The notes beneath the pieces were generated by a model. It saw only the letters and a program-made list of their open reading frames with translations. It was not told the DNA's origin and ran no database searches. The translations under genes and the position numbers were made by a program. From positions 1,488,001-1,552,000 of the forward strand of contig JAJHTX010000006.1 of assembly GCA_032164295.1 (NCBI GenBank): DNA of 64,000 nt. Direction: 5' to 3'. The DNA is from Inonotus obliquus (lineage: Eukaryota > Basidiomycota > Agaricomycetes > Hymenochaetales > Hymenochaetaceae). Shown here in pieces: positions 23,125 through 34,309 of this stretch. Position 1 is the stretch's first letter. Each line of letters opens with the position of its first letter.

Positions 23125-25466
23125 ATGGCATTCTCGGGCGCACTCACTCTAACCGACCTAAACGACTTTATCACTCCATCCCAGGCGTGCATAAAGCCGG
23201 TTCAGCAATCAAATGCTCAGCCAGCCAAGGAGGAAGGAGCTGCTTCGGTGAGTGAATGACTATTGACTACTTGTCTCTCACAAGGTACTCATAAGACTAC
23301 TCATACTCATCAGACCCAGATCCACATTGACTCATCAGACTCATACTATGAGTTGGCGTCTGACTATGCTTCGGCTTCTGGTTCTGTTCCAGCCCCGCGT
23401 AAACTAGAAACCGCGCAAATAAGTCTCAATGACTGCTTGGCCTGCAGGTATGTCCGTCTGGACATGTGTACACTCTCACCTCCCCGCACACGCCTCTTCT
23501 TAGCTCGTATCCGTTCTAATCGTATCTGAATTTGTGAAATAGCGGCTGTATAACGTCCGCAGAATCAGTGCTGATCACGATGCAGTCCCATGAGGAGGTG
23601 CTCAGCGTGCTCGCCAACAATCCTCCACCTATATGCGACGATCACAAGACCACGGTTCTCTCTATCTCTCCCCAATCGTTGGCATCCCTTTCAGCCACAA
23701 TCTCCTCATCATCTAAAAACACTGTCACCCTCAAACACGTCCTCCACAGTGTGACTAACTTCGCGCGCTCGCTTGGCTTCGAACACGTATATGACACCAC
23801 GTTCGCACGGCATCTTGCGCTTCTTGAACACGCGCGGGAGTTCCACGAGCGCAAGATTAAGCACGGGACCTCAGATGAAGATGATAGCGCAGGGAAGCTG
23901 CCCATGCTGGCTAGTGCATGTCCAGGTTGGGTATGCTACGCCGAAAAGACGCACCCTGAGATGCTCCCGTTCATCAGCCGGACAAAGAGCCCGCAACAGG
24001 TGATGGGCACGCTCGTCAAAAATTGGCTCGGTGATAAGTGGGGTAAGAAGTGAGTCTGTCCTTCCTCGCCTTTCTTTGCTATTATTCTCGTCATCCCGCA
24101 TCCTTCCAATGAGTTTTACCGGTATTCAATTCCTCTCCACACCCCGAAGTATACGTTCGCGTGACCGTGCTTCGGGCGTGTCGGTCGTGTGTTTTGTGTA
24201 TTTACTCCTGGCGATCTTCACATGTTCTGTGCTGATTCATACCTTCTCTGCTTCGTACGTGGTGCTTACTACCGATTGTGTTCCAGACCAGATAAGATCT
24301 ATCACGTTACCGTGATGCCGTGCTACGACAAGAAGCTCGAGGCCTCACGGGAGGACTTCTTCGATAGCGCTTACTCGACGCGTGACGTGGACTGTGTGAT
24401 CACGACCGGTGAACTAGAGCTCATGATGCGAGAACGGGGGTGGGATATGTCACACCCGCACTCCTTGGAACCGAAGTCGGAAGTAGAACCTGCGAGGTAT
24501 CTCTCCAACGGTACAGTGAATGAATCAGCCGACCATTCAAATCCAATTCCGAATGGACCCTCCCTCCCCACTCTCCTCGCGCATCCAGGAACTAGTTCAG
24601 GTTCTTACCTCCACACACTTCTTACACTCATCTCGTCCGAACACCCCGAAGCGGAAGTTACGACTCGTCAGGTGCGAGGACAAGATTTTGAAGAATATAT
24701 TCTTCGTGATTCAGGAGGAGAAGGAGGAGGAAATGGGAAGATCCTGTTTAAGGGTGCGAGATGTTATGGGTTTAGGAATTTACAGAATATCGTAAGGCGG
24801 GTCGGGAGATCTGCAGGTGTTCAAGTTGGGAAAGGTGCTGCGGGGAGGTTGGTTAATGGAGGTGGAGGTGCTAGTGCGATACGTGCAAAGGTTAAAGCTC
24901 GAGCTGCAAGAGCGAAAGCGATGAAAGACGAAAATGCGAATGTAGAATCTGCATTGAACGAGGAAGAAGATCGACCATACGACTATGTCGAGATAATGGC
25001 TTGTCCAGGCGGATGCGTCAACGGTGGTGGACAACTCAAACCCGTCTTAGACCCAATCACAACAAACAAAACTGAAACTGGAAACGACACGGATATGCGT
25101 TGGGGAACACGAGCTTGGATACGTCGAGTCGAAGAAGCTTATTGGCATGATTTACCTACTCCTCCTCCTTCTCCCAAATCTACATCTACCCCCAAGTCAT
25201 TGGATTCTTCGACATATCTCGATTCGTCTCTTCAATCCGAATCCGAATCCGTCTCTCTTTCAACCCGCATACAGGAAGCAGATAGACTGGCTCTTCAAGT
25301 CCTTTCTGATCTATGTCTTCGTCCTTCATCCTCTACATCTTCCATACCCAAATCCTGGATAGAACCACTCCCTTCACCCACCTCCGAAACCCTCCGTCGG
25401 ACATACTTCCGTACATCCTATCACGCAGTCGTAAGCGAAGTCTCAGGCATTCAAGTTCAATGGTAA
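23125..25466 (+). CDS. NAR1: cytosolic Fe-S cluster assembly factor Nar1
   Basis: Iron-only-hydrogenase-like protein of the cytosolic Fe-S assembly (CIA) pathway. It bridges the early Nbp35/Cfd1 scaffold and the late targeting complex. Four exons (23125-23247, 23314-23447, 23543-24049, 24287-25466) give 647 aa. The start [20 protein letters not shown] is the family N-terminus; an upstream in-frame ATG at 23101 is less likely. N-terminal cluster ligands are C22, C82, C85 and C88 (CLACSGC). H-cluster-like cysteines lie in [15 protein letters not shown] and [12 protein letters not shown]. The third intron is 237 nt, four times the local norm. Low-complexity insertions (a Lys/Ala-rich stretch, and Ser/Pro-rich near 25150-25300) make it longer than yeast Nar1. 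The C-terminus ends in aromatic Trp, as is usual for CIA targeting tails. Confidence 0.94.
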
Positions 25467-27604
25467 TCTCTTTCATTCTTTCTCTCCTTTTTCTTTTCAC
25501 AATCACATATCTTTACTACGGCTTTTTTGTCGGTTATTTTTTCTTTAACGGCTTACAAGTCTCAGTTTTTACACCCTTTTTTTACGTCCTTCCGTATTTT
25601 CCAAAAACTCTTTACGTGATGAGTTTATTAAAGGTGCTAGTTGAAAGCAGGTCCACTCCACACGTTGTATTGTGCACTGCCAGTTTTCCATTTCCATTTC
25701 CCATTATCCATTTCCCATTATCCATTCTCCATCCATTCTCCATCTTTACGTCCCGTGTCCGCAGAGTCCGCAGAGTCTCGAACACTCGAACATCGACCAC
25801 CTGCTTCTAACCTTTGAAAAATCACTTCACTATATCAAAGTTTATCAAACATCCAATTTGAATCAGTCCCTTTCATTTCATTTTTCATTTGATATGATAT
25901 TCATTAGATCTATAGACTATACGCCACTGTCATGTACACGCGAATCACAACAATCTATGATATATGTAGTGTCTCTGTATTGCACATCACGCATGTCACG
26001 AAAGCCTTCACTTGATTCAGCAATTACCATGATCAATAATCTTATATTAGAATCTTATTACCCTTCCACGCACAAGTCTGTCGGTAATCAAAAAATCGCA
26101 AAGCAAGCCAAGTCCAAGTCCAAAGTCCAAGTGAAGTAAATAGACCGGGTAATATTATTAAATTGATTGGTTGGATTCAAGTAGATAGAACACGCGAGCT
26201 ACGGCAAGTTAGATGGAGGATGGAGATGTGTATGTGATGGGGGAGAGGACAGGGAAGGAGGGGAAAAGGGAAAACGTAATTGATACAGCTTCAGGTAGTC
26301 GGAGCCAGGAAATGAGATGTGATGATGGGAAGATGAGATCTGCAGGTATATACGTTTGCTTCGGGGACACAAGTAGGGCGGGGTAGGGATAAGGTGGGTT
26401 GGTTGGAAGGGTGGAAGGGCAGAATGTAGAAGAGAAGGGTAGAATATGGAGGAGAGGGAAACGTTTATGACCCGCAACTAGGGCTAGGAAATGCCAGTTC
26501 GAATATGCAAGATGCGAGAGACTCCGAGGTGGTAGGGACGGGGTCGGACCAATGCAAGCAATGCAATGCAAAGAGAATGGATGGAATGGAAGAATAGGAT
26601 GCCGGATCGCGTGAACGTTTCAATGAAAAAAGTGTTATATAGACTCAGGGTATGCAAAGTATAGGAAAAAGGGTCGTTTGGCTTGGAATTAACATGAACC
26701 GGCAAGTCGGAGAAGAACATGCAGATGTCGCCAAGCCATGCAAAGAGCACGACGCAAGACACACATGCACGGAGGATGGAAGAGAAGAAACAAGAGATAC
26801 AGTGGAGAGAGGGAGAAGAGAAGAAACTAATGAAACAAGGACAAACCTCGAGCGGTGATGTTACAACATTGACAAAGATATGGTGGAGACGGGAAATATG
26901 GGGAAAGTAAAGAAATTAACCATGGATATCCGAAGTCTCATTCGGCCACACATCAATCTGCATCGAAGCCAAATCAGATCGATCGGGACTTGCGAAACAA
27001 CACCTGGAAAGTCCCTGTGGAGCATCGAGCGGGAATAAAGAGGGAAGGGAGCGTTGCTGAGGATACAACGATTAATTCAATGGCGGAGAAGTTGGCGGAA
27101 AAAAACTTGAGGGTAAATGGGACAAACGCCCTACGTCAAATCGAGACGTTTGTTGGTATCATGTCGGTAGGAGGTTGATAATATTACACATTATTCTTGT
27201 TTCAGATCCACTTCGACGGTGCAAGGATGACGAGAAGGGAGTAATCGATAAGGTCATCCGAGTCCGAGTGCGTTCGGAAGGACGGCCAAGATAAGGTACC
27301 GGAGTGAGCCAAGGATCAAGGCAAATAGTGTCGTGTCGTCAAGACCACGTTTGGAAACAGGGAAAATGGGTTCGGTAGCCGGTAACGTTGATTAGCCAAC
27401 CGACCGACGGACACTCCGACCACCCCGAGCCCTGGGCCACGATTTGCCGTACATCCGAACTCCCGAGTTTTTTCTGACCTGCCGAATGCCGAACCCTCAC
27501 AGCCATACAACCACGTCAGCTTTGGTTGAAAAGGATGACGAGGTAGGAAGCAGTAGAAGAAACGTGGGCAGGACGATGGGAGACGGATGACGAAGGGAGG
27601 CTGA
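25467..27604. other. intergenic, low-complexity, no gene supported
   Basis: 25680-25745 holds an imperfect pyrimidine repeat (CCATTTCCC / ATTATCC units). From about 26200 to 26900 the plus strand is strongly purine-rich (runs such as GGGGGAGAGGACAGGGAAGG). Open frames are short, mostly lack ATG and show no family. 25467-25650 probably contains the NAR1 3' UTR. Confidence 0.55.
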
Positions 27605-28077
27605 CTACTGCCTGCGACCCTTGTTCTGGTACCAGTAGGCACAGTGATCACAGTACTTGTCGGCGAGTGTGAGGGTGACACGTTCTTCTCGATCTGGGCC
27701 CATGAACTGGAGGATGTTTAGAGAGAGAGTGAGAGAAGAGTGTGGCTGTGGAGTACATACCTTTTCGCAGGAGCAGTCAGGACATGGTCTGCGGTGCTTG
27801 GCACTGTGTACGCAGCGTCTACTGTCACAGTCGATCTTGGATACTTTGCGGGTCTGTGGATGGGATGAGGGATGTGAGGATATGTAGGGAGGAGATGTTC
27901 ACGTACGATGATGTAGTGCTGAAAGGGACGATGGACGTGAGCAAAAAGTGAGCAAGTGAGAGAGAGTGAGAGAGAGTACGTACGCCGCAGCCGAATTTAG
28001 TGCCTTCGCTGTGGGGAAAGAGGGATTAGAATATGATGATGAGGAGATGGCAATACTAACGTGATGAGGTTACACAT
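27605..28077 (-). CDS. 82-aa cysteine-rich protein, five exons
   Basis: Exons 28061-28077, 27984-28008, 27907-27918, 27761-27853 and 27605-27706 (17, 25, 12, 93 and 102 nt) join in phase to 249 nt, 82 aa. All four introns are 52-65 nt with GT-AG ends. The product has nine cysteines: C2, C13, C27, C32, C42, C45, C47, C69 and C72. The spacings CPDCSC and CDHC suggest a metal-binding fold. It begins MCNLITEGTKFGCGHYI and ends CAYWYQNKGRRQ. There is no signal peptide, so a small cytosolic or nuclear zinc protein is likely. I recall similar short uncharacterised proteins in Agaricomycetes but cannot name a function. Only 148 bp separate its ATG from the divergent TLG2 start. Confidence 0.75.
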
Positions 28078-28225
28078 GTTGAGAGAGAGGGTGTGGATAC
28101 GAGTGGAGAGGTAGAGTAGCTTTATAGTAGATTACTTTTTATATTAGAGAAACACGAGATGATCAGGTGAATAACAGTGGCTGTGTACTACATCGATAAT
28201 CTCAGGGAGTACCTCCATCTTCAAC

Positions 28226-29920
28226 ATGTCCTCCTCCCCCACTTCCCGCTCTCGTACTCTCCTCTTCCTCTCTTACCGCGACTCTTCCACAACTCACTCA
28301 CTCAACAAATCAAATCCTTTCCTCCCTCAAGACGAAGGAGACGAACACGAACAGCTCATCCCTCACATCGCTCTCGACCTCACCACTCTCCCGCCGAAAT
28401 GGTCCGCCCCCTTCCTTCTTCCCTTTCTTTCTCTCTTCTCACTCATACTGCTCTCACAGGGTAGACATCTCCGACCAAGTCCATGATATTCTCGCCGCCA
28501 CCCAACAAAAAAGTAATTTTCTACTTTCCAAGAAGTAAGATCCGGTTCGCTTACCCTTTTGTTCATTAGTATCCCTCCTCGAACGTCTCCATGCTAAACA
28601 CGTACTCCCCGGTTTCGCGGACCGGTCTGCTGAGGAGCGCCAGATTGAGGCCATCTCCACAGACATTACTCGTGTATGTATCCCACCATCTATTTCATCT
28701 CCATTCTACATCTCCCTCCATCAGGACTTCCGCCGTTGCCAATCTTTGATCCAATCTATCCCTGCCGCTTCAGCAGCAGCCGCTGCCCAACAACAGCGCC
28801 ACACTTTTCCACCACGCGAACACCCACAAACACATCATGAAAAGCTTGCCGCTCAGAATGTCCAGCGTGCGCTTGCTGCCAAGGTTCAGGAGCTCAGTGC
28901 CACGTTTCGTAAGAAGCAGCGTGTATACCTTGAGAGTGCGTGCTCCTCATGTCTCTCCTTTCATATTGATACTCATTCATCCATCATTCAGCTCTGCAGG
29001 GCCATGCCATCAAGAACCAGGATCTACTCGTCGCCTCTGGAGCATTGACGCTCAAAGGCTCAGAGGGCATGTCCGACGTCGATGAAGACATGCGTATCGC
29101 CTCCCAGAATCAATCTACCCATCAGCTCCAACAACAGGAACAAGAAGATATTGACGCAACGCTCCTCACACGAGATCATGAAATAACCGAAATCGCTAAA
29201 TCAATCGGCGCGCTTGCGGAGTTGTTCAAAGATCTCCAAACGCTCGTCATCGATCAAGGCACCCTCCTCGACTCGATCGAGTATAACATTGAACAAACGA
29301 GCGTGTATATGCAAGAAGCTGTCACGGACTTGAAAGTCGCAGAAGGATATCAAAGGAATACTGGACGACGGAAATGTATATTTTTGCTGTTGTTGATTAT
29401 TTTTGGGCTGGTGATGGTGTTGATTTTCAAACCACGACGACACGCTGCTTCTACCCCTCCTCAAGCAAAATCGGAATCGGAATCGAGCTTAGAATCGAGC
29501 GTGGAGGATTTATCGCCTATACCTATCGACGTTACACCACTTAATCCGGCAGCCGTCGGGCTCGGACCCGACGTGGCATCGGTGGCTGGGCGAACTCGGA
29601 TGGTCAGGGGGAGGCGTTCGAAGACGATCCTTGGATTGAATTTGAGTCCGGGATCGGCCTCCGGTGCAGAAGTGAATGAGGATGAGATTGGAAATGCCCT
29701 GTTTCGTGTCGGTCTTCGATTTACTCGGCGAAGTGACGGTCTCTTGGCTATTCCGAATGATGCGCGGGTGGAGACAGGACTGGAGACAGAGACAGAGACA
29801 CGGTCCCAGAGGCAAAGTCAAAGTCAGGCAAGGATACAAAGGCGAACACGGGGACGGAGACGAGGACAAGAACTACGAGAAGGTCGAAGAGAGGGTCGGC
29901 AGGACCGTGACTATGGCTGA
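28226..29920 (+). CDS. TLG2: Tlg2/syntaxin-16 type Qa-SNARE
   Basis: t-SNARE of the trans-Golgi network and endosomes. Five exons (28226-28401, 28460-28512, 28570-28673, 28725-28935, 28992-29920) give 490 aa. The N-terminus holds the short Habc part with the Tlg2 signature PKWVDISDQVHDIL and LLERLHAKHVLPGF. The SNARE helix runs from about residue 245 to 305, with zero-layer glutamine in VIDQGTLLDSIEYNIEQTS. A single membrane helix (CIFLLLLIIFGLVMVLIF) lies near 309-326. About 164 residues follow the membrane segment: Ser/Glu-rich, then Arg/Gln-rich. That is longer than the luminal tail of yeast Tlg2. The open frame is continuous through the tail with no intron, so the extension is real unless a short intron was missed. 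Confidence 0.92.
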
Positions 29921-32900
29921 ATTGCCTATACAATAGTCTGACATGTTCTTCTTGACTCCTGGGTTTTTGGACTTTTCGTTGTCGTTGTCTTAATTCATGT
30001 GTGATGCCTTGGGCTTTCACGTTACGGTCTGCTTACATTTACTCTTGGTAGATTGTCGACTCAGATGATTCGGGTTAATGGTAAAGGGAAAATTCCGCTT
30101 CTTTTCGCCTTCGCCTTTCACTTTTTACCACTTTTATTAGAAGTTCAACCCGACACGGATACCGTACACCGTATACTCGTACCATTACCATTCGCATTAA
30201 CGATCGATTTATTAGATTACACGACTCGATACTCGATTTGATAGTATGATACCGTAGCGTGATCACAGGTGTCCACGCGCATACATGCATGCACATGATT
30301 AGTTCTAGTTTTTCCCTTCATTTGCCTATCTGATTATTACCAAAATGATAACGATGCATTCGTTTTAAAGTATGGAATGTATCGAAATGGTAATTCGATG
30401 TAGATCTTGAGGGAAAGTATGGTGAGGTGGGACTGGCGCTTTATTCTTGTATTTGATACGACAGGGATAATACGACACAACTTGGTAAGTACGATACTGA
30501 GATTACTCGAAAAACTCGGACAACTTCCGATACAATACATACCGTACCAAAGAGCTCGGCAGAGTACACGATACAAGATAACAACTTACACAAGGACACA
30601 AGGACACAAGACGAGGAGAAGAAGATAGAAGAGAGGAAGAACTTTAGAACCGTGAGTACAGCACCTCGAGGTCAAGAAGGTGTGACATGAGTTTTGCCGA
30701 CGCCAGGGACCAGGTTTAACACAGCTTCAACCTTATAGTGTTCAATATAATGTGCCTAGTGCCTACAGAGAGCCATCAAAATTCTCTCTATATTGGTACT
30801 GAATCGTGTTAGGATTCTTTCCAGAGTCCAGGAAAGGGTTGTTTACTTACTATTCGTATTCTGGTGTTTTATGTGGATGTGGATGGTGTGGAGAAGGAGG
30901 GGGCGGGTACGGCTACTCCCGACTACTCCAAATTTAACTCCGGACTCCCATTCAAACTCCGTGTTTGAGAGATAGAGCGAATGCTGATTCAGCTAGTGGA
31001 ATATGGATTACTTGACCTGCCACTGAAAGGAATCGAGATTGATGATACGACCAGGGTTCGACTTCGCGCCATACAGTGAATTGCATTTATTGACGGTGGC
31101 ATGATTAAACGGATGGGTCTGGATTCAATCATCTAGCTTGAAATCCAAGACCAGAAAGAAGGAGATACAGTGAAGGTCAGGATGGTATTATCAGCTTCTC
31201 AAGTTTCAGATTGAAGAGCTTTCAATATACATCGACGAGAGAAGATACACGTACCGTCAGCATGCTTACCCCAAGCGCTTCCTCGCTCAGACATGAGGAC
31301 CTGGAGAACCGGAGTTAGACGTGGGCTCGCAAAATTCCGAGTCTACGAAAAGTTCAGTTTAGCATGTACTACCTTTCTCTCCTTCCCCCCTTCCCCCGTC
31401 CTAATTGTCTCCGTCTTTGTCGGCCACAGGATACATCCAGCGTGCCTTAACTCTGTTTTAGAACAGAACAAGGATCAAACCATGACAGTATCTATAATTC
31501 TGATTCAGAGATTCTCATACCATCGAAGATTACTACCCGCATACGTAGAAGACAGAAGTCTTCTTGTCTTGTATGGAGTTACACGTTTCCTAAGACCTGT
31601 TCTTTTGCTCTCGCATACCTACCAAGGGTTCCGGGAATGTATTGGTACTTATGGACGCATGTCATGCGTGCTTCCGCGAGAATTCGGGGCCAGGAAGGAG
31701 AACTAATTCGGTACTGCCTTCCTCTGCTCCCTTCCTCCGTCTTTCTCCGTTACTTGGTCCACATCATAAAATCCCCGAGATTCGACTTACGAACTGAAGT
31801 GGAGGCAGACGAAAGAGGTAAAGGGTGCTTTCTGAACGGTCTTGCATTAGCGCCATGAGGTTGTACGAATCCAGTACGAGAAGGGCCACCTGGGAGAGAC
31901 CGAGGCCTATCTGTGTTGAGCTGACCTGTTCAGAGCTAAATTTGGCACGGACTGAGAACCGTTTCTTCCGCCATCTCTCCGTCCTTCATTTTCTCAAAAT
32001 TCCTCCGATTCGTTTCAATGAGGTGCTTGAATTCCGGTGTCTATAGATGAGAGAGAATAATCGTCATAGCGCCGTCATCGAGCTCGTTTTTGCCTTGCTC
32101 CACGGGAAAGACGGACGCGGTTGCCCTTTCCTGCCTCTCAACTTTGAAAATTCATGCGGCCCTTGATGTGTGGCTGAAATAACTGGTCAAGAGTTGCCAA
32201 ATATGAAAGGCATTGAGAAGATAAGATTGAACAGAGTAAAGGATGATGTACGCACGCGTATGGAACCAATTTCAGCCCGGAACGAGAGTTTCGCTAAGTG
32301 GCATGACTAGGATCAATTCTACAGGCTGGAAAAACTTGAACCCTTCCGAGATTCGGACAACGCGGAAGGCAGAGAAGCTGAAGCTGTCAAGAACGCATCC
32401 TTGGCCTTTCGGCACGGAGCATAGGCGAAGCATAGCAATACACAGACGGCACATCGTTCCCGGAAGCCAGCTCGTCAAGCACATTCAGATGTTTGCATCT
32501 CGCAGGTGCCAAGTTGATAAGAACCCATAAATCGCAGACATCAAATACGCTCAGCAGTGAATGTAGATTCCGATTCAAAGATCTTGTGAGATGTGCTTGC
32601 GACAAGGTTCAGACACGCGTCTGAAATTTGGATAGTGCTGCATTACACCGCATCGATATTCATTACGGCTAGCAAACTGGCAGTTCACCTAGAAGCAAAC
32701 AGAGCATGAGTTATTACATGCCGTAAGGAAAGGGACGACACGATACAGTATTATCTTGATACTCAAAAGGTACGTCACGTCTGTACCTGTGGCTCATGCC
32801 GTATCATTTCTCGCAGAACAGAAGCCCAGCAAGCTCATGCACTGGACCAAGCACTAATTGAGCGGCGCTAGAAATTTTCCTTACGGGACCATGCTGATAT

Positions 32901-34309
32901 GTTTGTGGACTTGCTGCGATAGCAAGAAAAAGTACTTTGTCGGCCCGCGGGGGTGGGCTCAATATTGCTATCCTTTCGCTTGGCATTGTTAACATGAAGG
33001 TACGCGCACGATTTATACGTCATGATGCGACGCAGACAGCGGAGGTATTGTGTTGTCGTTTGATTAGCCTCCGAGACGCGTCATTGACTCGGGCTAAAGG
33101 CTGCTAAAGGCTGGTTGTTTGCGTTCTTTGCGCTTAGTCGCGGTCAAAGGACGTCATATCAGTATGGATCACCGATGGTGGCAAGGAACGAAGTGCTAGT
33201 CATCGATTTTCCGCGTTCTTGATTACACAAACATTCCGACATTTGTTCAGGAGCTCGAGGCAATCAGTTTATCCTTTCATCCCGTGCTCCCGCCCAACGC
33301 GATACTGACGGAAGTCCGGTCTAACGGGAAACGGGATTCAGTGGGCTTTTGGCAGGAGATATCCGGAAGGGAGCAATGTACGAACCTGAGAGCATGCCTC
33401 GCGCATTGGACGAGAGAATAAGGTCCGAACCGCGTGTATTAGACTCGTCCTTATCTTGACCCTATCATACACGTACGCATAAAGTCTTCCTGATCGCGAT
33501 TGCTTGTGAAGAGCGCGAAACTCGGAGATGGATGACGTCGATTCCTGAGAAAGCTGGACTGGAAAAGCATTGTGAAGGAAGGGTCCGTAAGACGAGCCAC
33601 CGACGGCCTCACTAGAAGGGGCCCGGAAGCAGAGGGGATGAATTTTCTTCATTTCACCCTTTCGTGAAGGGCTACGGCTCGATCCGTTGGCGCAACCTGG
33701 GTGGCACTGGCAAGCAAGACTTGAACTTGAACTTGAAGTTGAAGGGAAATTCAAAGTTGTACGATGGGAGAACGCACGTGATTGACGCGACGCGTTGTGA
33801 GTCAATGTGACAGACCAACTGTTGTCACAGCTGCGACATATGAGAAGAGTTTGCTTCCGCTCTAACCCTCATTTTTCTCGCACCACGACGGTCTGATCTC
33901 TTGATGCGCATCGTTATGCAGAAATACGGAACACTGTGGCCTTGGTATTGCTGTTCTCCGAGCAAGGCAACAAGAACGGTTGAACCATGTTTTGAGTAGA
34001 GGACAAAGAGCAGGTGGCTCTCCATTTCGATTAATGGATTGTACTGGAAGACACTTTTTTGGATGTTAACAAAATGGATTTCTTTCTTTCGTTTCAGAGT
34101 TTCAATATAGCGTTTTCATTCAAATGAAATCAGTATATTGATTGTTGCTAGAGAGGTACGCAGCACCAAAACGCCGAGAGTGGCTGTGTCAAGAAAATGG
34201 TAATGCCGCTGATCGGCAGCGACCGAGTAGGTGTGGATTCTCATAGCACCAAAGCCAGTCAACCCCTCCTTTCTTCCCTTTCGCCTCCTATCCTTTTCTT
34301 CTGTCTTTC
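29921..34309. other. 4.4-kb gene-poor region
   Basis: No convincing protein gene. The longest frames (31293-31706 plus, 33338-33805 minus) lack family resemblance. The second has no ATG until deep inside and is dominated by a Ser run coded by a TTGAACTTGAACTTG repeat. Composition is mixed with several AT-rich parts. Possible contents are long non-coding RNA, decayed mobile DNA or a small multi-exon gene that I could not reconstruct. One site resembling a tRNA B box (GGTTCGACTTC near 31053) lacks matching stems. Confidence 0.5.

Noticed and set aside
25610..25810. Ser/Ile/Pro-rich frames around a CCATTTCCC repeat
   Set aside because: Low-complexity repeat, open in several frames by composition only.
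27890..28000. GAGAGTGAGAGA repeats taken for a CRISPR-like or satellite array
   Set aside because: Simple low-complexity sequence inside short introns of the Cys-rich gene; there are no spaced repeats, and CRISPR is not expected in a fungal nucleus.
30985..31065. Possible tRNA gene because of GGTTCGACTTC
   Set aside because: T-arm and acceptor arm do not pair and the A box is poor.
31293..31706. 137-codon open frame on the plus strand
   Set aside because: No family, no fitting splice partners and no neighbouring exons.
33338..33805. 155-codon open frame on the minus strand
   Set aside because: It starts at TTG, is dominated by a Ser repeat, and shows no conserved motif.
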